From: Virgibacillus halodenitrificans JCM 12304
GTDB taxonomy: Bacteria > Bacillota > Bacilli > Bacillales > Amphibacillaceae
Assembly: GCF_001310895.1 (NCBI RefSeq)
Contig: NZ_BAZS01000027.1
Span: forward strand, 1 to 60,607
Direction of reading: 5' to 3'
DNA: 60,607 nucleotides
The position numbers and the translations under genes were made by a program. The notes below the pieces were generated by a model. That model saw only the letters and a list, made by a program, of their open reading frames with translations. It did no database searches and was not told the DNA's origin. How positions within the stretch are numbered: the first letter of the stretch is position 1; every line of letters starts with the position of its first letter. Shown piece after piece: positions 33,018-42,962 of the stretch.

Positions 33018-33532
33018 GTCCTACTGCAAATGTTGGGATAAAACGTTATCTCGTACATTCGTAGTAGGAGGGAACTGCGACGTAGTGAAAACTTATTTCC
33101 CAATTAATATAAAATAGCTAAATAACACCGCTACGGAAAAATACTGCGCTTTCCGGGGGCGGCTGATGAGCCTCCTCATGCTACGCATTCCGGGGTCTCA
33201 CCGATGCCTCATCTCCCCCAGGTCTCCGTATTTTTCCTTCGCTACTATTTACTTATACCTAAGAAGAAAATTGCGTCTGCATACCCTAGAATATGCTGTG
33301 TACGAATTGATTGAAGCGGAAGGGGGCGACTCCTGCCGGAATAGCATGAGCTGAAGACCCTGCACGAAGCGTAGCGGAGGAAGCGGCTGAAGCCATGCCG
33401 GCGGAAAGCGTCCCCCTGCAGTGGAAATCAATGGGTCCATTCATCTCCTTAAAATGAGATAAACTACTACCAAGTTACATCGCAGTTTATTTATTTTTCG
33501 ACTCATTGAGTGATTCCGATATGTTAGAAATA
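33018..33532 (+). repeat. Composite dispersed repeat, family R (at the yabJ position)
   Basis: Left end with TTCGTAGTAGGAGGGAACTG (33055-33078), core B (33125-33243, CCGCTACGGAAAAATACTGC to TTCCTTCGCTAC), linker, core A (33306-33432), and right end CCAAGTTACATCGCAGTTT to ATATGTTAGAA near 33528. It fills the purR-spoVG gap where B. subtilis carries yabJ. The rest of the gap to spoVG is AT-rich regulatory sequence. Confidence 0.7.
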
Positions 33533-33676
33533 GTTGCGTGGTATTTTTTATATTTTTATTTAAAGGTTGCGCTTGCGATTTTCATAGTACTTTCACCTTA
33601 GGAAAAAGTATTTATAAGCTCTTTTTTCTTTCGCTTTAAAATTATTTTATAAATATTTTATTTTTTTTAATAATTA

Positions 33677-33721
33677 AGCAGGAATTTCTTTTCTTTTGTT
33701 GAACTATTTAAATAAGTTCAA
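33677..33721 (+). promoter_or_regulatory. Candidate sigma-H promoter and 23-bp palindrome before spoVG
   Basis: GCAGGAATTT at about 33678 resembles the sigma-H -35 of spoVG; TGAAC near 33700 is a poor -10 match (GAAT expected). Overlapping it, TTGAACT (33699-33705) and AGTTCAA (33715-33721) frame ATTTAAATA, making a 23-bp palindrome directly before the ribosome site. Confidence 0.4.
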
Positions 33722-33738
33722 AAGGGAAAAGGTGGTGA

Positions 33739-34046
<308 letters not shown>

Positions 34047-34068
34047 ATTTTACCTGTAATTCAACAAG

Positions 34069-34105
34069 AGGTCTAATCTACATAAGGTTAGCCTTCTTTT
34101 TTTTG
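34069..34105 (+). terminator. Terminator of spoVG
   Basis: AGAGG-CTAA arm pairs imperfectly with TTAG-CCTTC arm, followed by eight T. Confidence 0.6.
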
Positions 34106-34176
34106 TTCTAACAAGAGGCTAATAATTGGTAAAAATTACTTATTGTCAAAACTTCCCCCTTATCTGCTATTATCTA

Positions 34177-34205
34177 TTGAAATTCGACGTTTTTTAAGAT
34201 ATATT
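34177..34205 (+). promoter_or_regulatory. Candidate sigma-A promoter of glmU
   Basis: TTGAAA (34177-34182), 17-nt spacer, TATATT (34200-34205), about 35 nt before glmU. Confidence 0.55.
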
Positions 34206-34240
34206 CATAATGGATAAAAAGGAAGGATGGAGGTTTCCTA

Positions 34241-35620
34241 ATGACTAACCGCTATGCTGTGATTCTCGCAGCCGGACAAGGAACTAGAATGAAATCCAAG
34301 CTTTATAAAGTGTTACATCCTGTAATGGGACGCCCCATGGTACAGCATGTAATTGATCAAATAAAAACAGTAGAATTAGATAAATTGGTTACAATTGTTG
34401 GATTTGGTGCAGAGAAGGTAGCAGAATATATCGGTAAGGACAGTGAACTCGTTATCCAGGAAGAACAATTGGGAACGGGTCATGCTGTGTTGCAGGCAGA
34501 AGATCTTCTAAGAGATAAAGAAGGAACGACCATCGTTGTATGTGGTGATACACCATTAATTACAAGCGAAACTTACCAGGCGCTATTTAATCACCATGAA
34601 CAGACGGGTGCCAAAGCAACCATTTTAACGGCGGATGCTTCAGACCCAACTGGGTATGGAAGAGTTATACGTAATGATAGAAATGAAGTCGAGCGAATCG
34701 TAGAACATAAAGATGCGTCAGAAAAAGAGCTAAGCGTAACTGAAATAAACACAGGTACATATTGTTTTGATAATAAAGCATTATTTCAAGCGCTTCAACA
34801 CGTATCAAATGATAATTCCCAAGGAGAATATTATCTGCCGGATGTAATTGAAATTCTGCGCAATCAATCTGAAAAGGTTACTGCCTTCCTAACGCCGGTG
34901 TTTGAAGAAACATTAGGTGTAAACGATCGTGTTGCACTTGCACAGGCAGAGAAGGTTATGAAAAAACGTGTGAATGAAAAACATATGCGTAATGGGGTCT
35001 CCATTATTGATCCAGACAACACCTATATTCAACCAGATGTTGTTATTGAACAGGATGCAATTATTCACCCCGGTTGTGTAATTAAGGGAAATACGATAAT
35101 TAAAACTGATGCAGAGATAGGCCCACATAGTGAAATAAATAACTGTGAAGTTGGAGAAAGTACAGTTATAAAGCAAAGTGTCGCTACAGATAGTAAAATC
35201 GGGTCACGTGTAAATATAGGGCCATTTGCTCACATTAGACCAGCTTCTGAAATTGGTGATGAAGCGAAAATTGGTAACTTTGTAGAAATCAAGAAAACAA
35301 AGCTGGATAACCAAAGTAAAGTATCCCATTTAAGCTACATTGGAGATGCAGAGGTAGGAAGCAATGTGAACATCGGTTGTGGTACAATTACAGTGAACTA
35401 TGATGGAAAAAATAAATATTTGACCACTATTGAAGATGATGCATTTATTGGTTGTAATTCCAATTTAATAGCACCAGTAACCATTGGCAAAGGTTCTTAT
35501 GTTGCTGCAGGCTCCACCATTACAAAAGATGTACCAGGAGATTCCTTATCAATAGCAAGAGCCAGACAGACGAATAAAGAAGGATATGCTTCAAGAATAA
35601 AGAACCGACAAAAAGACTAA
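34241..35620 (+). CDS. glmU: Bifunctional GlmU (GlcN-1-P acetyltransferase / UDP-GlcNAc pyrophosphorylase)
   Basis: Makes UDP-N-acetylglucosamine for peptidoglycan and teichoic acid. The 459 aa protein has an N-terminal nucleotidyltransferase domain with [11 protein letters not shown] at 10-20 and a C-terminal left-handed helix of hexapeptide repeats (about 255-440) with the acetyltransferase active-site region. Start ATG 34241 follows GGATGGAGG. It is followed after 14 nt by prs, so they are likely co-transcribed. B. subtilis synonym gcaD. Confidence 0.97.
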   Translation: MTNRYAVILAAGQGTRMKSKLYKVLHPVMGRPMVQHVIDQIKTVELDKLVTIVGFGAEKVAEYIGKDSELVIQEEQLGTGHAVLQAEDLLRDKEGTTIVVCGDTPLITSETYQALFNHHEQTGAKATILTADASDPTGYGRVIRNDRNEVERIVEHKDASEKELSVTEINTGTYCFDNKALFQALQHVSNDNSQGEYYLPDVIEILRNQSEKVTAFLTPVFEETLGVNDRVALAQAEKVMKKRVNEKHMRNGVSIIDPDNTYIQPDVVIEQDAIIHPGCVIKGNTIIKTDAEIGPHSEINNCEVGESTVIKQSVATDSKIGSRVNIGPFAHIRPASEIGDEAKIGNFVEIKKTKLDNQSKVSHLSYIGDAEVGSNVNIGCGTITVNYDGKNKYLTTIEDDAFIGCNSNLIAPVTIGKGSYVAAGSTITKDVPGDSLSIARARQTNKEGYASRIKNRQKD

Positions 35621-35634
35621 CGGAGGGTAATACA

Positions 35635-36588
35635 ATGGCATCAACATATAAAGACGCATCATTAAAGGTGTTCTCTTTAAATTCAAACGTTAAATTAGCA
35701 GAACAGATTGCAGATCATATAGGAACTCGCTTAGGTAAATGTTCCGTTAAACGATTCAGCGATGGAGAAGTACAAATTAATATTGAAGAAAGCATTCGTG
35801 GTTGTGATGTTTATGTTGTTCAATCAACATGTGCTCCAGTAAATGAGCATATTATGGAACTACTCATCATGATTGATGCGTTGAAGCGTGCTTCTGCAAG
35901 ATCCATAAATATTGTTATGCCTTATTATGGATATGCCCGTCAGGATAGAAAGGCCCGTTCAAGGGAGCCTATTACTGCTAAACTTGTGGCGGATTTATTA
36001 GAAACAGCTGGAGCGAGCCGTGTTATCACGTTGGACTTGCATGCCCCGCAAATTCAAGGGTTCTTTAATGTGCCAATTGACCATTTACAGGGTGTGCCTA
36101 TTTTGTCGGATTACTTTGAAGCAAAAAACCTAGATGATATTATCGTTGTTTCACCAGATCATGGAGGAGTTACGCGTGCCCGGAAAATGGCTGATCGTCT
36201 AAAGGCTCCAATTGGAATTATCGATAAACGCCGTCCACGTCCAAATGTAGCCGAAATTATGAATATTATTGGAAATATTGAAGGGAAAACAGCAATCCTT
36301 ATTGATGATATTATTGATACAGCTGGAACAATTACACTTGCTGCAAACGCTTTAGTGGAGAATGGAGCTAAAGAAGTGTATGCTTGTTGTACACACCCTG
36401 TTTTATCCGGACCTGCTTTAGAGAGAATTGATCAATCTGAGATTAAGGAGCTTGTGATTACAAACTCTATTCCTCAAACAGAAGATAGACAGAGTGATAA
36501 AATTACGGAGCTTTCTGTTGCGCCATTGATTGGTGAGGCAATTATCCGTGTACATGAACTTCAGTCAGTAAGCATTCTTTTTGACTAG
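35635..36588 (+). CDS. prs: Ribose-phosphate pyrophosphokinase
   Basis: Makes PRPP from ribose 5-phosphate and ATP for nucleotide, His and Trp synthesis. The 317 aa class I enzyme shows DGE near residue 43, the ATP-site [17 protein letters not shown] near 100-116, VSPDHGG and the PRPP loop [11 protein letters not shown] near 223. ACGGAGGG precedes ATG 35635. Confidence 0.97.
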   Translation: MASTYKDASLKVFSLNSNVKLAEQIADHIGTRLGKCSVKRFSDGEVQINIEESIRGCDVYVVQSTCAPVNEHIMELLIMIDALKRASARSINIVMPYYGYARQDRKARSREPITAKLVADLLETAGASRVITLDLHAPQIQGFFNVPIDHLQGVPILSDYFEAKNLDDIIVVSPDHGGVTRARKMADRLKAPIGIIDKRRPRPNVAEIMNIIGNIEGKTAILIDDIIDTAGTITLAANALVENGAKEVYACCTHPVLSGPALERIDQSEIKELVITNSIPQTEDRQSDKITELSVAPLIGEAIIRVHELQSVSILFD

Positions 36589-36590
36589 AT

Positions 36591-36616
36591 GTTTAGAAAG
36601 TAGATTTTATGGGTAA
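36591..36616 (+). promoter_or_regulatory. Sigma-B promoter of ctc
   Basis: GTTTAG (36591-36596), 14-nt spacer, GGGTAA (36611-36616) matches the sigma-B consensus and its spacing, directly after the prs stop, as known for ctc of B. subtilis. Confidence 0.7.
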
Positions 36617-36717
36617 TCTCTAAATGGATTGTTTTTTGAATTACTGCATGATCGCACATAATCAATAAAGAGAGAAAACTTATATTAGTTTTTTTAAAAT
36701 TTTGGAGGGTGATACAG

Positions 36718-37347
36718 ATGGCAGTTAAGTTAAAGGCTACAAAACGAGAAGATCTTACAAAATCAACAACTAAGCAAATTAGAAATGAAGGAAGAGTACC
36801 TGCAGTAATTTATGGCAAAGCAAAGGATGCACAATCCATTTCCGTTGATAGTGTCGAACTGGTTAAGACAGTGAGAGACGAAGGAAGAAACGCGATCATT
36901 TCATTAAATATTGAGAATGATAAGCCGGTAGATGTGATGTTACATGAGTATCAAATCGATCCACTTCGTGATGAGCTTGTACATGCAGACTTTTACATTG
37001 TTAATATGTCTGAAGAAATGGATGTGGAAGTGCCTCTTCGTCTAGAAGGAGAAGCACAAGGCTCTAAAGATGGAGGAGTATTACAGCAACCATTGTATGA
37101 ATTACAGGTTCGCGCTAAACCAGGTGATATTCCGGAAGAAATTGTGGTGGATATTTCCGAATTAGCTATTGGTGATACGATTGCTATAGCTGACTTGCCG
37201 AAAGCATCCAACTACGAGTTCCTTGAAGATGAAGATACAACAATTGCAACGGTGCTGCCACCAGATACATTAGATGATGTTGAAGAGGCTCCAGATGAAA
37301 ATAATGAGCCTGAATTGGTAGATGCTGACGCAGAAGATAAAGAATAA
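36718..37347 (+). CDS. ctc: Ribosomal protein bL25/general stress protein Ctc
   Basis: 5S rRNA-binding ribosomal protein of the CTC (TL5) type, induced by general stress. The 209 aa protein has the N-terminal L25 domain (about 1-95) and a C-terminal beta domain with an acidic tail (many Glu/Asp after residue 185). I chose ATG 36718, preceded by GGAGG. The sigma-B promoter upstream supports stress induction. A terminator follows. Confidence 0.95.
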   Translation: MAVKLKATKREDLTKSTTKQIRNEGRVPAVIYGKAKDAQSISVDSVELVKTVRDEGRNAIISLNIENDKPVDVMLHEYQIDPLRDELVHADFYIVNMSEEMDVEVPLRLEGEAQGSKDGGVLQQPLYELQVRAKPGDIPEEIVVDISELAIGDTIAIADLPKASNYEFLEDEDTTIATVLPPDTLDDVEEAPDENNEPELVDADAEDKE

Positions 37348-37357
37348 AAGGATATCT

Positions 37358-37392
37358 ACAACAATCCCTCCTTTCATCAGGAGGATTGTTGT
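37358..37392 (+). terminator. Terminator of ctc
   Basis: ACAACAATCC-TCCT pairs with AGGA-GGATTGTTGT (one bulge); a long strong stem. Confidence 0.75.
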
Positions 37393-37421
37393 ATTGACTT
37401 TCATATAAAGGAAGAAGAACA

Positions 37422-37982
37422 ATGAAATGTATTGTAGGTCTGGGTAATCCCGGAAGAAAGTATAAGGAAACACGTCATAACATCGGGTTCATGGTAATTG
37501 ATGAATTAGTAAAACGCAATAATTGGGAACTTGATAAATCAAAGTTTAATGGGAAATACGCGATGGAAAGAGTGGACGGAGAGAAAATCATCTTGCTCCA
37601 GCCACAAACGTTTATGAATCTTTCAGGAGAGTCACTTCGGCCATTAATGGATTTTTACCAGATTGATGTGGAAGATATATTGGTTATTTATGACGACTTG
37701 GACTTACCAACAGGGAAAATCCGTTTAAGACAAAAGGGCGGACATGGTGGCCACAATGGGATTAGATCGCTTATTGATCATTTAGGTACGAAAGAGTTTA
37801 AGCGGATCCGAATCGGAGTGGGAAGGCCTGTTAAGCCAATACCCGTAGTAGACTATGTCTTGGGTAAGTTTCCAAAAGAGGAACAGGACGATGTTGCAGC
37901 TAGTATCACAAAATCAGCAGACGCATGCGAAGCTTGGCTGAAAAGTCCGTTTTTAGAAGTAATGAATGAATACAATAATTGA
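37422..37982 (+). CDS. pth: Peptidyl-tRNA hydrolase
   Basis: Frees tRNA from peptidyl-tRNA dropped by ribosomes; B. subtilis spoVC. The 186 aa protein has [15 protein letters not shown] at 6-20 with catalytic His, FMNLSGES near 65, and [13 protein letters not shown] near 93. AAGGAAGAAG precedes ATG 37422. Confidence 0.96.
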   Translation: MKCIVGLGNPGRKYKETRHNIGFMVIDELVKRNNWELDKSKFNGKYAMERVDGEKIILLQPQTFMNLSGESLRPLMDFYQIDVEDILVIYDDLDLPTGKIRLRQKGGHGGHNGIRSLIDHLGTKEFKRIRIGVGRPVKPIPVVDYVLGKFPKEEQDDVAASITKSADACEAWLKSPFLEVMNEYNN

Positions 37983-38093
37983 TGGTTACATAGACTAATT
38001 TTAATTGAATGCATGGAACAACCAAAGTATAAATAAAATCTCTTTCGGTTAAACTGATGATGACATCAAGACATATCCATAGGAGGTTTTTAT

Positions 38094-38324
38094 ATGGCGG
38101 TTGTCTATAAGTGCAGGCACTGTGGTCATAAAATTGGTGAATTACATCAGCATGTTGTCGATACATCCATGTTAGGATTTGATCAACTAACAGTGAAGGA
38201 AAAAGAAGAAATGATACATTATCAGGATAATGGGGATATATTAATCCAAGCAATTTGCGAAGATTGTGAGGAGACATTGGGACGTCACCCGAGTTATCAT
38301 GAATTGGATTTTTTTATTCAATAA
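38094..38324 (+). CDS. fin: Anti-sigma-F factor Fin (YabK)
   Basis: Forespore protein that shuts down sigma-F as sigma-G takes over. The 76 aa length equals B. subtilis Fin. Zinc-type cysteines appear as CRHC near residue 7 and CEDC near 55. ATAGGAGG precedes ATG 38094. The pth-fin-mfd order is conserved. Confidence 0.92.
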   Translation: MAVVYKCRHCGHKIGELHQHVVDTSMLGFDQLTVKEKEEMIHYQDNGDILIQAICEDCEETLGRHPSYHELDFFIQ

Positions 38325-38403
38325 AGCATAGGCAGGAACAGCTTTGGTATTGCACCAAGGCGTTTTTGCGCTTATTTGCAACAGTGTAGGTGGGGGTTTA
38401 GGA

Positions 38404-41400
38404 ATGAAGGGTATAAATTCATATTTAGAATCAAAAGAAGATATAAAGTCCATTCTCGATGGAATAACTAGTGGAATGGAAGAACAGCTTATTGCCGGGT
38501 TGTCCGGTTCTGCAAGAAGCTTACTGGTTTCATCAATTAACGATTCGCTTGATAAACCAATTCTTCTTGTTACACATCAATTGGTACAAGCTCAGCAGCT
38601 CTATGATGACTTAGCTGAATTTGTCAGTGAGGATCACGTACATCTTTACCCTGTAAATGAATTAATTGCATCAGAAATTGCCATCGCTAGTCCAGAGCTA
38701 AGAAGTCAGCGGATTGAGTCACTGACAGCTTGGGCAGCAAAGAAATCGGGTATTTTAATAGCACCTGTAGCAGCACTAAAAAGAATCTTGCCGCCACCTG
38801 AGTATTGGGAAAAGTATCAATTGAACTTTACGTTTGGCGAAGAAATTGATATAGATCAATACCTATTTTCTCTAGTTGACATGGGCTATGAACGTGCTTC
38901 CATGGTAACCAGCCCAGGAGAATTCAGTCGGCGGGGTGGCATTATTGATATATATCCAATAACAGAGGAACATCCCATACGTATAGAATTATTTGATGAA
39001 GAAATAGATTCTATACGCTATTTTGATGCCGAGACACAGCGTTCACTTGATAAATTAAACCAGGTAATGGTCGGTCCTGCTACTGAGCTTTTGCTAACAC
39101 AAAGTGACATGTTAGCCGGTGGCGAAAGAGTGGAGGAAGCTTTAGCAGAGACATTAAAAAAGATGACTTCCCCTCATGCAAAAGAAACATTAATTGAAGT
39201 AATCGAGCATGATACAGAGCGACTGAAAAATTTGGAACATTTTCAAGAAATGTATAAGTATATTGGCTATTTCTATGAAAAGCCTGCTAGCTTACTAGAT
39301 TATTTACCAAAGGACGGGCTGATCATTTTTGATGAGATGAGCAGAATTCAAGAGACTGCTACAAACCTTGATACAGAGGAAGCAGAATGGTATAGCAGTC
39401 TGCTGGAATCCAACCAAATGGTGAAAAACAGTTATTTTTCATTTGATTGGCAACATGTTTGGGGACAAATTTATCATCAACGTCTGTATATGTCTATCTT
39501 TTTAAGGCATATTCCAAATACACAGCCACAAAATATAATTAATCTATCCACGCGCGCGATGCAGGAGTTTCATGGGCAGATGCCTTTATTGAAAAATGAA
39601 TTACACCGTTGGGAGAAAGGTGATTTTTCAGTAGTAGTATTGGCGCCAAATGAAAAGCGTGCTGAAAAAATCCAATCTATTTTTGCGGATTATGATATGG
39701 AAGCAGTGGTTACGAAAGAGCTTGAGCTACCTGTTGATAAACCAACGATTGCTGTTGGGAATATTTCTAATGGTATTGAATTTCCAATGCATAAATTGGC
39801 GGTAATTACAGAAAATGAATTGTTCAAAAAAAGGACAAAACGAAAGCGAAAGCAACAAAAAATCTCTAATGCAGAGCGTATTAAGAGTTATCAGGAATTA
39901 AAAGTTGGTGATTATGTTGTTCATGCCAACCATGGGATAGGTAAATACCTTGGCATCGAAACATTGGAAGTCAGCGATTTGCATAAGGATTATATGTTGA
40001 TCAAGTATTCCGGGGATGACAAGCTATTTGTTCCTATTGATCAAATAGATCAGGTACAAAAATTTGTTGGTTCAGAAGGCAAAGAACCAAAGCTTTATAA
40101 ACTTGGCGGTAGTGAATGGACAAAAGTAAAGCGTAAAGTCCAGTCTTCCGTAGAGGACATTGCTGATGATTTAATTAAGCTATATGCAGAAAGAGAAGCG
40201 AAGAAAGGATACGCCTTTTCTGAGGACACGGAAATGCAACGGGAGTTTGAGGCTTCCTTTCCATATCAGGAGACAGAGGATCAGCTTCGGTGTATTGAAG
40301 AAATTAAGCAGGATATGGAAAGAGAGCGGCCGATGGACCGTTTGTTATGTGGAGATGTTGGCTATGGTAAAACCGAAGTTGCTATTCGTGCAGCCTTTAA
40401 AGCAATAGCAGATGGGAAGCAGGTTGCCATTTTAGTTCCTACTACCATTTTGGCTCAACAGCATTACGAAACAATGCTCGAACGGTTTCAGGACCATGCA
40501 ATTAATGTTGGTCTCCTAAGCAGATTTAGAACAAGAAAGCAACAAACAGAGACGATAAAGGGATTGGGCAAGGGAACTGTGGATGTAATTGTTGGTACCC
40601 ATCGGATCCTTTCTAAAGATGTAGAATATCGTGATCTTGGTTTACTTATCGTGGACGAAGAGCAGCGTTTTGGAGTAAAGCATAAAGAAAAAATAAAACA
40701 GTTAAAGACAAATGTAGATGTATTGACCCTTACAGCTACACCAATTCCGAGAACCTTACATATGTCCATGCTAGGGGTAAGAGATTTATCAGTTATTGAA
40801 ACACCCCCAGAAAATCGCTTTCCTATCCAAACATATGTAATGGAGTACAATCCTATTTTAATTCGGGAATCCATTGAAAGAGAAATGGCAAGAGGAGGGC
40901 AAGTTTTCTTCCTTTATAATCGTGTAGAGAATATTGATAAGGTTGCTCGAGACCTTGGTGTTTTGGTTGAGGATGCGAGAATTGCTGTGGCACATGGCCA
41001 AATGAATGAAACAGAGCTGGAAAGTATTATATTTGCCTTCTTAGCTGGTGAATATGATGTATTAGTAAGTACAACAATAATTGAAACCGGAGTAGATATT
41101 CCAAATGTAAACACGCTAATAGTAAATGATGCTGATCGCATGGGATTAAGCCAATTGTATCAATTAAGAGGAAGAGTAGGTAGATCTAATCGAGTAGCTT
41201 ACGCCTATTTTACGTATCAAAAAGATAAGGTTCTTACTGAAGTAGCCGAAAAACGTCTACAAGCGATTAAAGAATTTACAGAGCTTGGTTCCGGATTCAA
41301 AATTGCCATGCGTGATCTTTCTATACGTGGTACAGGGAATCTTTTAGGCTCCCAGCAACACGGATTTATTGACTCTGTTGGTTTTGATATGTATTCTCAA

Positions 41401-41928
41401 ATGCTTAAGGATGCCATTGATGCTCGCAAGGCAGGTAAAGATGTGGAAGATATTAAACCATTTGAACCTGAGTTATTACTAAGTATTGATGCATATATTC
41501 CAGATACGTATATACGGGATGAAAAACAAAAAATTGAGATTTACAAGCAATTTCAAACCATTTCATCTTCACAAGATACGGATGAATTAAAAGATGAATT
41601 AATTGATCGTTTTGGTGATTATCCTGAAGAGGTGGGAAATCTATTTACCGTTTCTTCTCTAAAGATGTATGCCAAAAAAGAAAAGGCAGAATCGATCAGC
41701 GAAAAGAAAAACAAATTAGAAATTATTATGGATGAAAATCGCAGCCAGGAGATTGATGGGTCTAAATTATTTGAACTTGCTAATACATTTGGACGTGGTA
41801 TACAGCTTGGGACAGAGGATAAAAAGCTGAAATTTGTTTATCAATGGACGAAGGACACGAAACATAATCGATATGAATTAATTGGCGATTTTATACAAAA
41901 ACTAAGTACGGTGAATAGAGATGAATAA
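38404..41928 (+). CDS. mfd: Transcription-repair coupling factor Mfd
   Basis: DNA translocase that removes stalled RNA polymerase and recruits UvrA. The 1174 aa protein has the UvrB-like N-terminal part, the RNA-polymerase-interacting domain (VGDYVVHANHGIGKYLG near 500), the RecG-like motor with Walker A GDVGYGKTEVA near 650 and DEEQ near 750, and a TRCF C-terminal domain. I chose ATG 38404, preceded by TTTAGGA; the open frame to 38344 is not family-like and runs through a relic CACCAAGGCG repeat word. Confidence 0.96.
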   Translation: MKGINSYLESKEDIKSILDGITSGMEEQLIAGLSGSARSLLVSSINDSLDKPILLVTHQLVQAQQLYDDLAEFVSEDHVHLYPVNELIASEIAIASPELRSQRIESLTAWAAKKSGILIAPVAALKRILPPPEYWEKYQLNFTFGEEIDIDQYLFSLVDMGYERASMVTSPGEFSRRGGIIDIYPITEEHPIRIELFDEEIDSIRYFDAETQRSLDKLNQVMVGPATELLLTQSDMLAGGERVEEALAETLKKMTSPHAKETLIEVIEHDTERLKNLEHFQEMYKYIGYFYEKPASLLDYLPKDGLIIFDEMSRIQETATNLDTEEAEWYSSLLESNQMVKNSYFSFDWQHVWGQIYHQRLYMSIFLRHIPNTQPQNIINLSTRAMQEFHGQMPLLKNELHRWEKGDFSVVVLAPNEKRAEKIQSIFADYDMEAVVTKELELPVDKPTIAVGNISNGIEFPMHKLAVITENELFKKRTKRKRKQQKISNAERIKSYQELKVGDYVVHANHGIGKYLGIETLEVSDLHKDYMLIKYSGDDKLFVPIDQIDQVQKFVGSEGKEPKLYKLGGSEWTKVKRKVQSSVEDIADDLIKLYAEREAKKGYAFSEDTEMQREFEASFPYQETEDQLRCIEEIKQDMERERPMDRLLCGDVGYGKTEVAIRAAFKAIADGKQVAILVPTTILAQQHYETMLERFQDHAINVGLLSRFRTRKQQTETIKGLGKGTVDVIVGTHRILSKDVEYRDLGLLIVDEEQRFGVKHKEKIKQLKTNVDVLTLTATPIPRTLHMSMLGVRDLSVIETPPENRFPIQTYVMEYNPILIRESIEREMARGGQVFFLYNRVENIDKVARDLGVLVEDARIAVAHGQMNETELESIIFAFLAGEYDVLVSTTIIETGVDIPNVNTLIVNDADRMGLSQLYQLRGRVGRSNRVAYAYFTYQKDKVLTEVAEKRLQAIKEFTELGSGFKIAMRDLSIRGTGNLLGSQQHGFIDSVGFDMYSQMLKDAIDARKAGKDVEDIKPFEPELLLSIDAYIPDTYIRDEKQKIEIYKQFQTISSSQDTDELKDELIDRFGDYPEEVGNLFTVSSLKMYAKKEKAESISEKKNKLEIIMDENRSQEIDGSKLFELANTFGRGIQLGTEDKKLKFVYQWTKDTKHNRYELIGDFIQKLSTVNRDE

Positions 41929-42144
41929 GCTTCTGTGATTATAGCGGCGTGCTTACAAATTGAAATATCGGTAACTTGCAGAATCATTTAATTCAAAAAA
42001 ATGGAATGAAATGTATAGTTATCTTAAGTTAATCCATACTAAAAAAACAGCTGGTGATTTTTAAATATCAAGATAATTTATGGAAGATCTAAATAAGCAA
42101 AAAATCACTAAGAAATGCATCAAAGAAAGCGAGGCAGCTAACGA

Positions 42145-42681
42145 ATGAAAGCAACAGGAATTGTTCGACGTATTGATGATTTAGGGAGAGTAGTGGTCCC
42201 AAAAGAGATTAGAAGAACTTTACGTATCCGTGAAGGAGATCCTTTGGAAATATTTGTAGACAGAGAAGGAGAAGTTATTTTAAAGAAGTATTCTCCGATT
42301 AATGAGCTAGGTAATTTTGCAAAAGAATATGCAGAGGCTTTATTTGATTCTTTGCAATCTCCTGTGTTTATCTGTGATCGTGATGAAATAATTGCAGTAG
42401 CAGGTGAATCAAAAAAGGACTATTTGAACAAGAATATTAGTAAACAACTTACCAAGATTATTGAAGATAGGAATCAGACTTTTGTTACAGATGCTAGCAC
42501 TCTTGAACTTGTCGAAGGTAATGAGGAAGAAGTGAACTCTTATTGTATTAGTCCTATCATTGCTAATGGAGACCCAATTGGATGTGTAATGATTGTTTCA
42601 AAAGATGGCGATAAAATAACAAATGTAGAGCAAAAATCAATTGAAACTGCTGCGGGATTCTTGGCAAGACAAATGGAATAA
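42145..42681 (+). CDS. spoVT: Stage V sporulation regulator SpoVT
   Basis: Forespore transcription factor acting on sigma-G genes. The 178 aa protein has an AbrB-type DNA-binding domain (GIVRRIDDLGRVVVPKEIRR, about 5-24) and a C-terminal GAF domain (about 55-178). GCGAGG precedes ATG 42145. A strong terminator follows. Confidence 0.96.
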   Translation: MKATGIVRRIDDLGRVVVPKEIRRTLRIREGDPLEIFVDREGEVILKKYSPINELGNFAKEYAEALFDSLQSPVFICDRDEIIAVAGESKKDYLNKNISKQLTKIIEDRNQTFVTDASTLELVEGNEEEVNSYCISPIIANGDPIGCVMIVSKDGDKITNVEQKSIETAAGFLARQME

Positions 42682-42693
42682 TACTTATATAAG

Positions 42694-42730
42694 AAGCAAA
42701 AAACAGTACGAGCTGTTTTTTGCTTTTTTT
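42694..42730 (+). terminator. Terminator of spoVT
   Basis: AAGCAAAAAACAG (42694-42706) pairs perfectly with 42713-42725, then a T-run. Confidence 0.9.
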
Positions 42731-42739
42731 TTGGATTAA

Positions 42740-42815
42740 AAAAGTTCTAATATATATGTTGGGGTTATTCAATGAATCGCAAAATGAGTAAGCTCTGTAG
42801 TAACTTGTTGTATAG
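42740..42815 (-). repeat. Solo end of family R repeat
   Basis: Carries TTCTAATATATATGTTGGGG and the following ATTCAATGAATCGC in reverse orientation, matching the right end at 3720-3778. No GC-rich core is attached. Confidence 0.5.
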
Positions 42816-42962
42816 AACAAAGGCTATGTAGAAGGTGAGTTGTTTATCCTCCCATCATTTACAATAGAAAAGAAACAGAGTAATGTTCGTACTCGGCATC
42901 ACGTGGGCTGGACAACTATGCTATAATAATTCCACATTGTAATTTTAAAAAGGACGTTATTT

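Noticed and set aside
38344-38403. 20-codon upstream extension of mfd
   Set aside because: Not family-like, and ATG 38404 gives the standard N-terminus and length.
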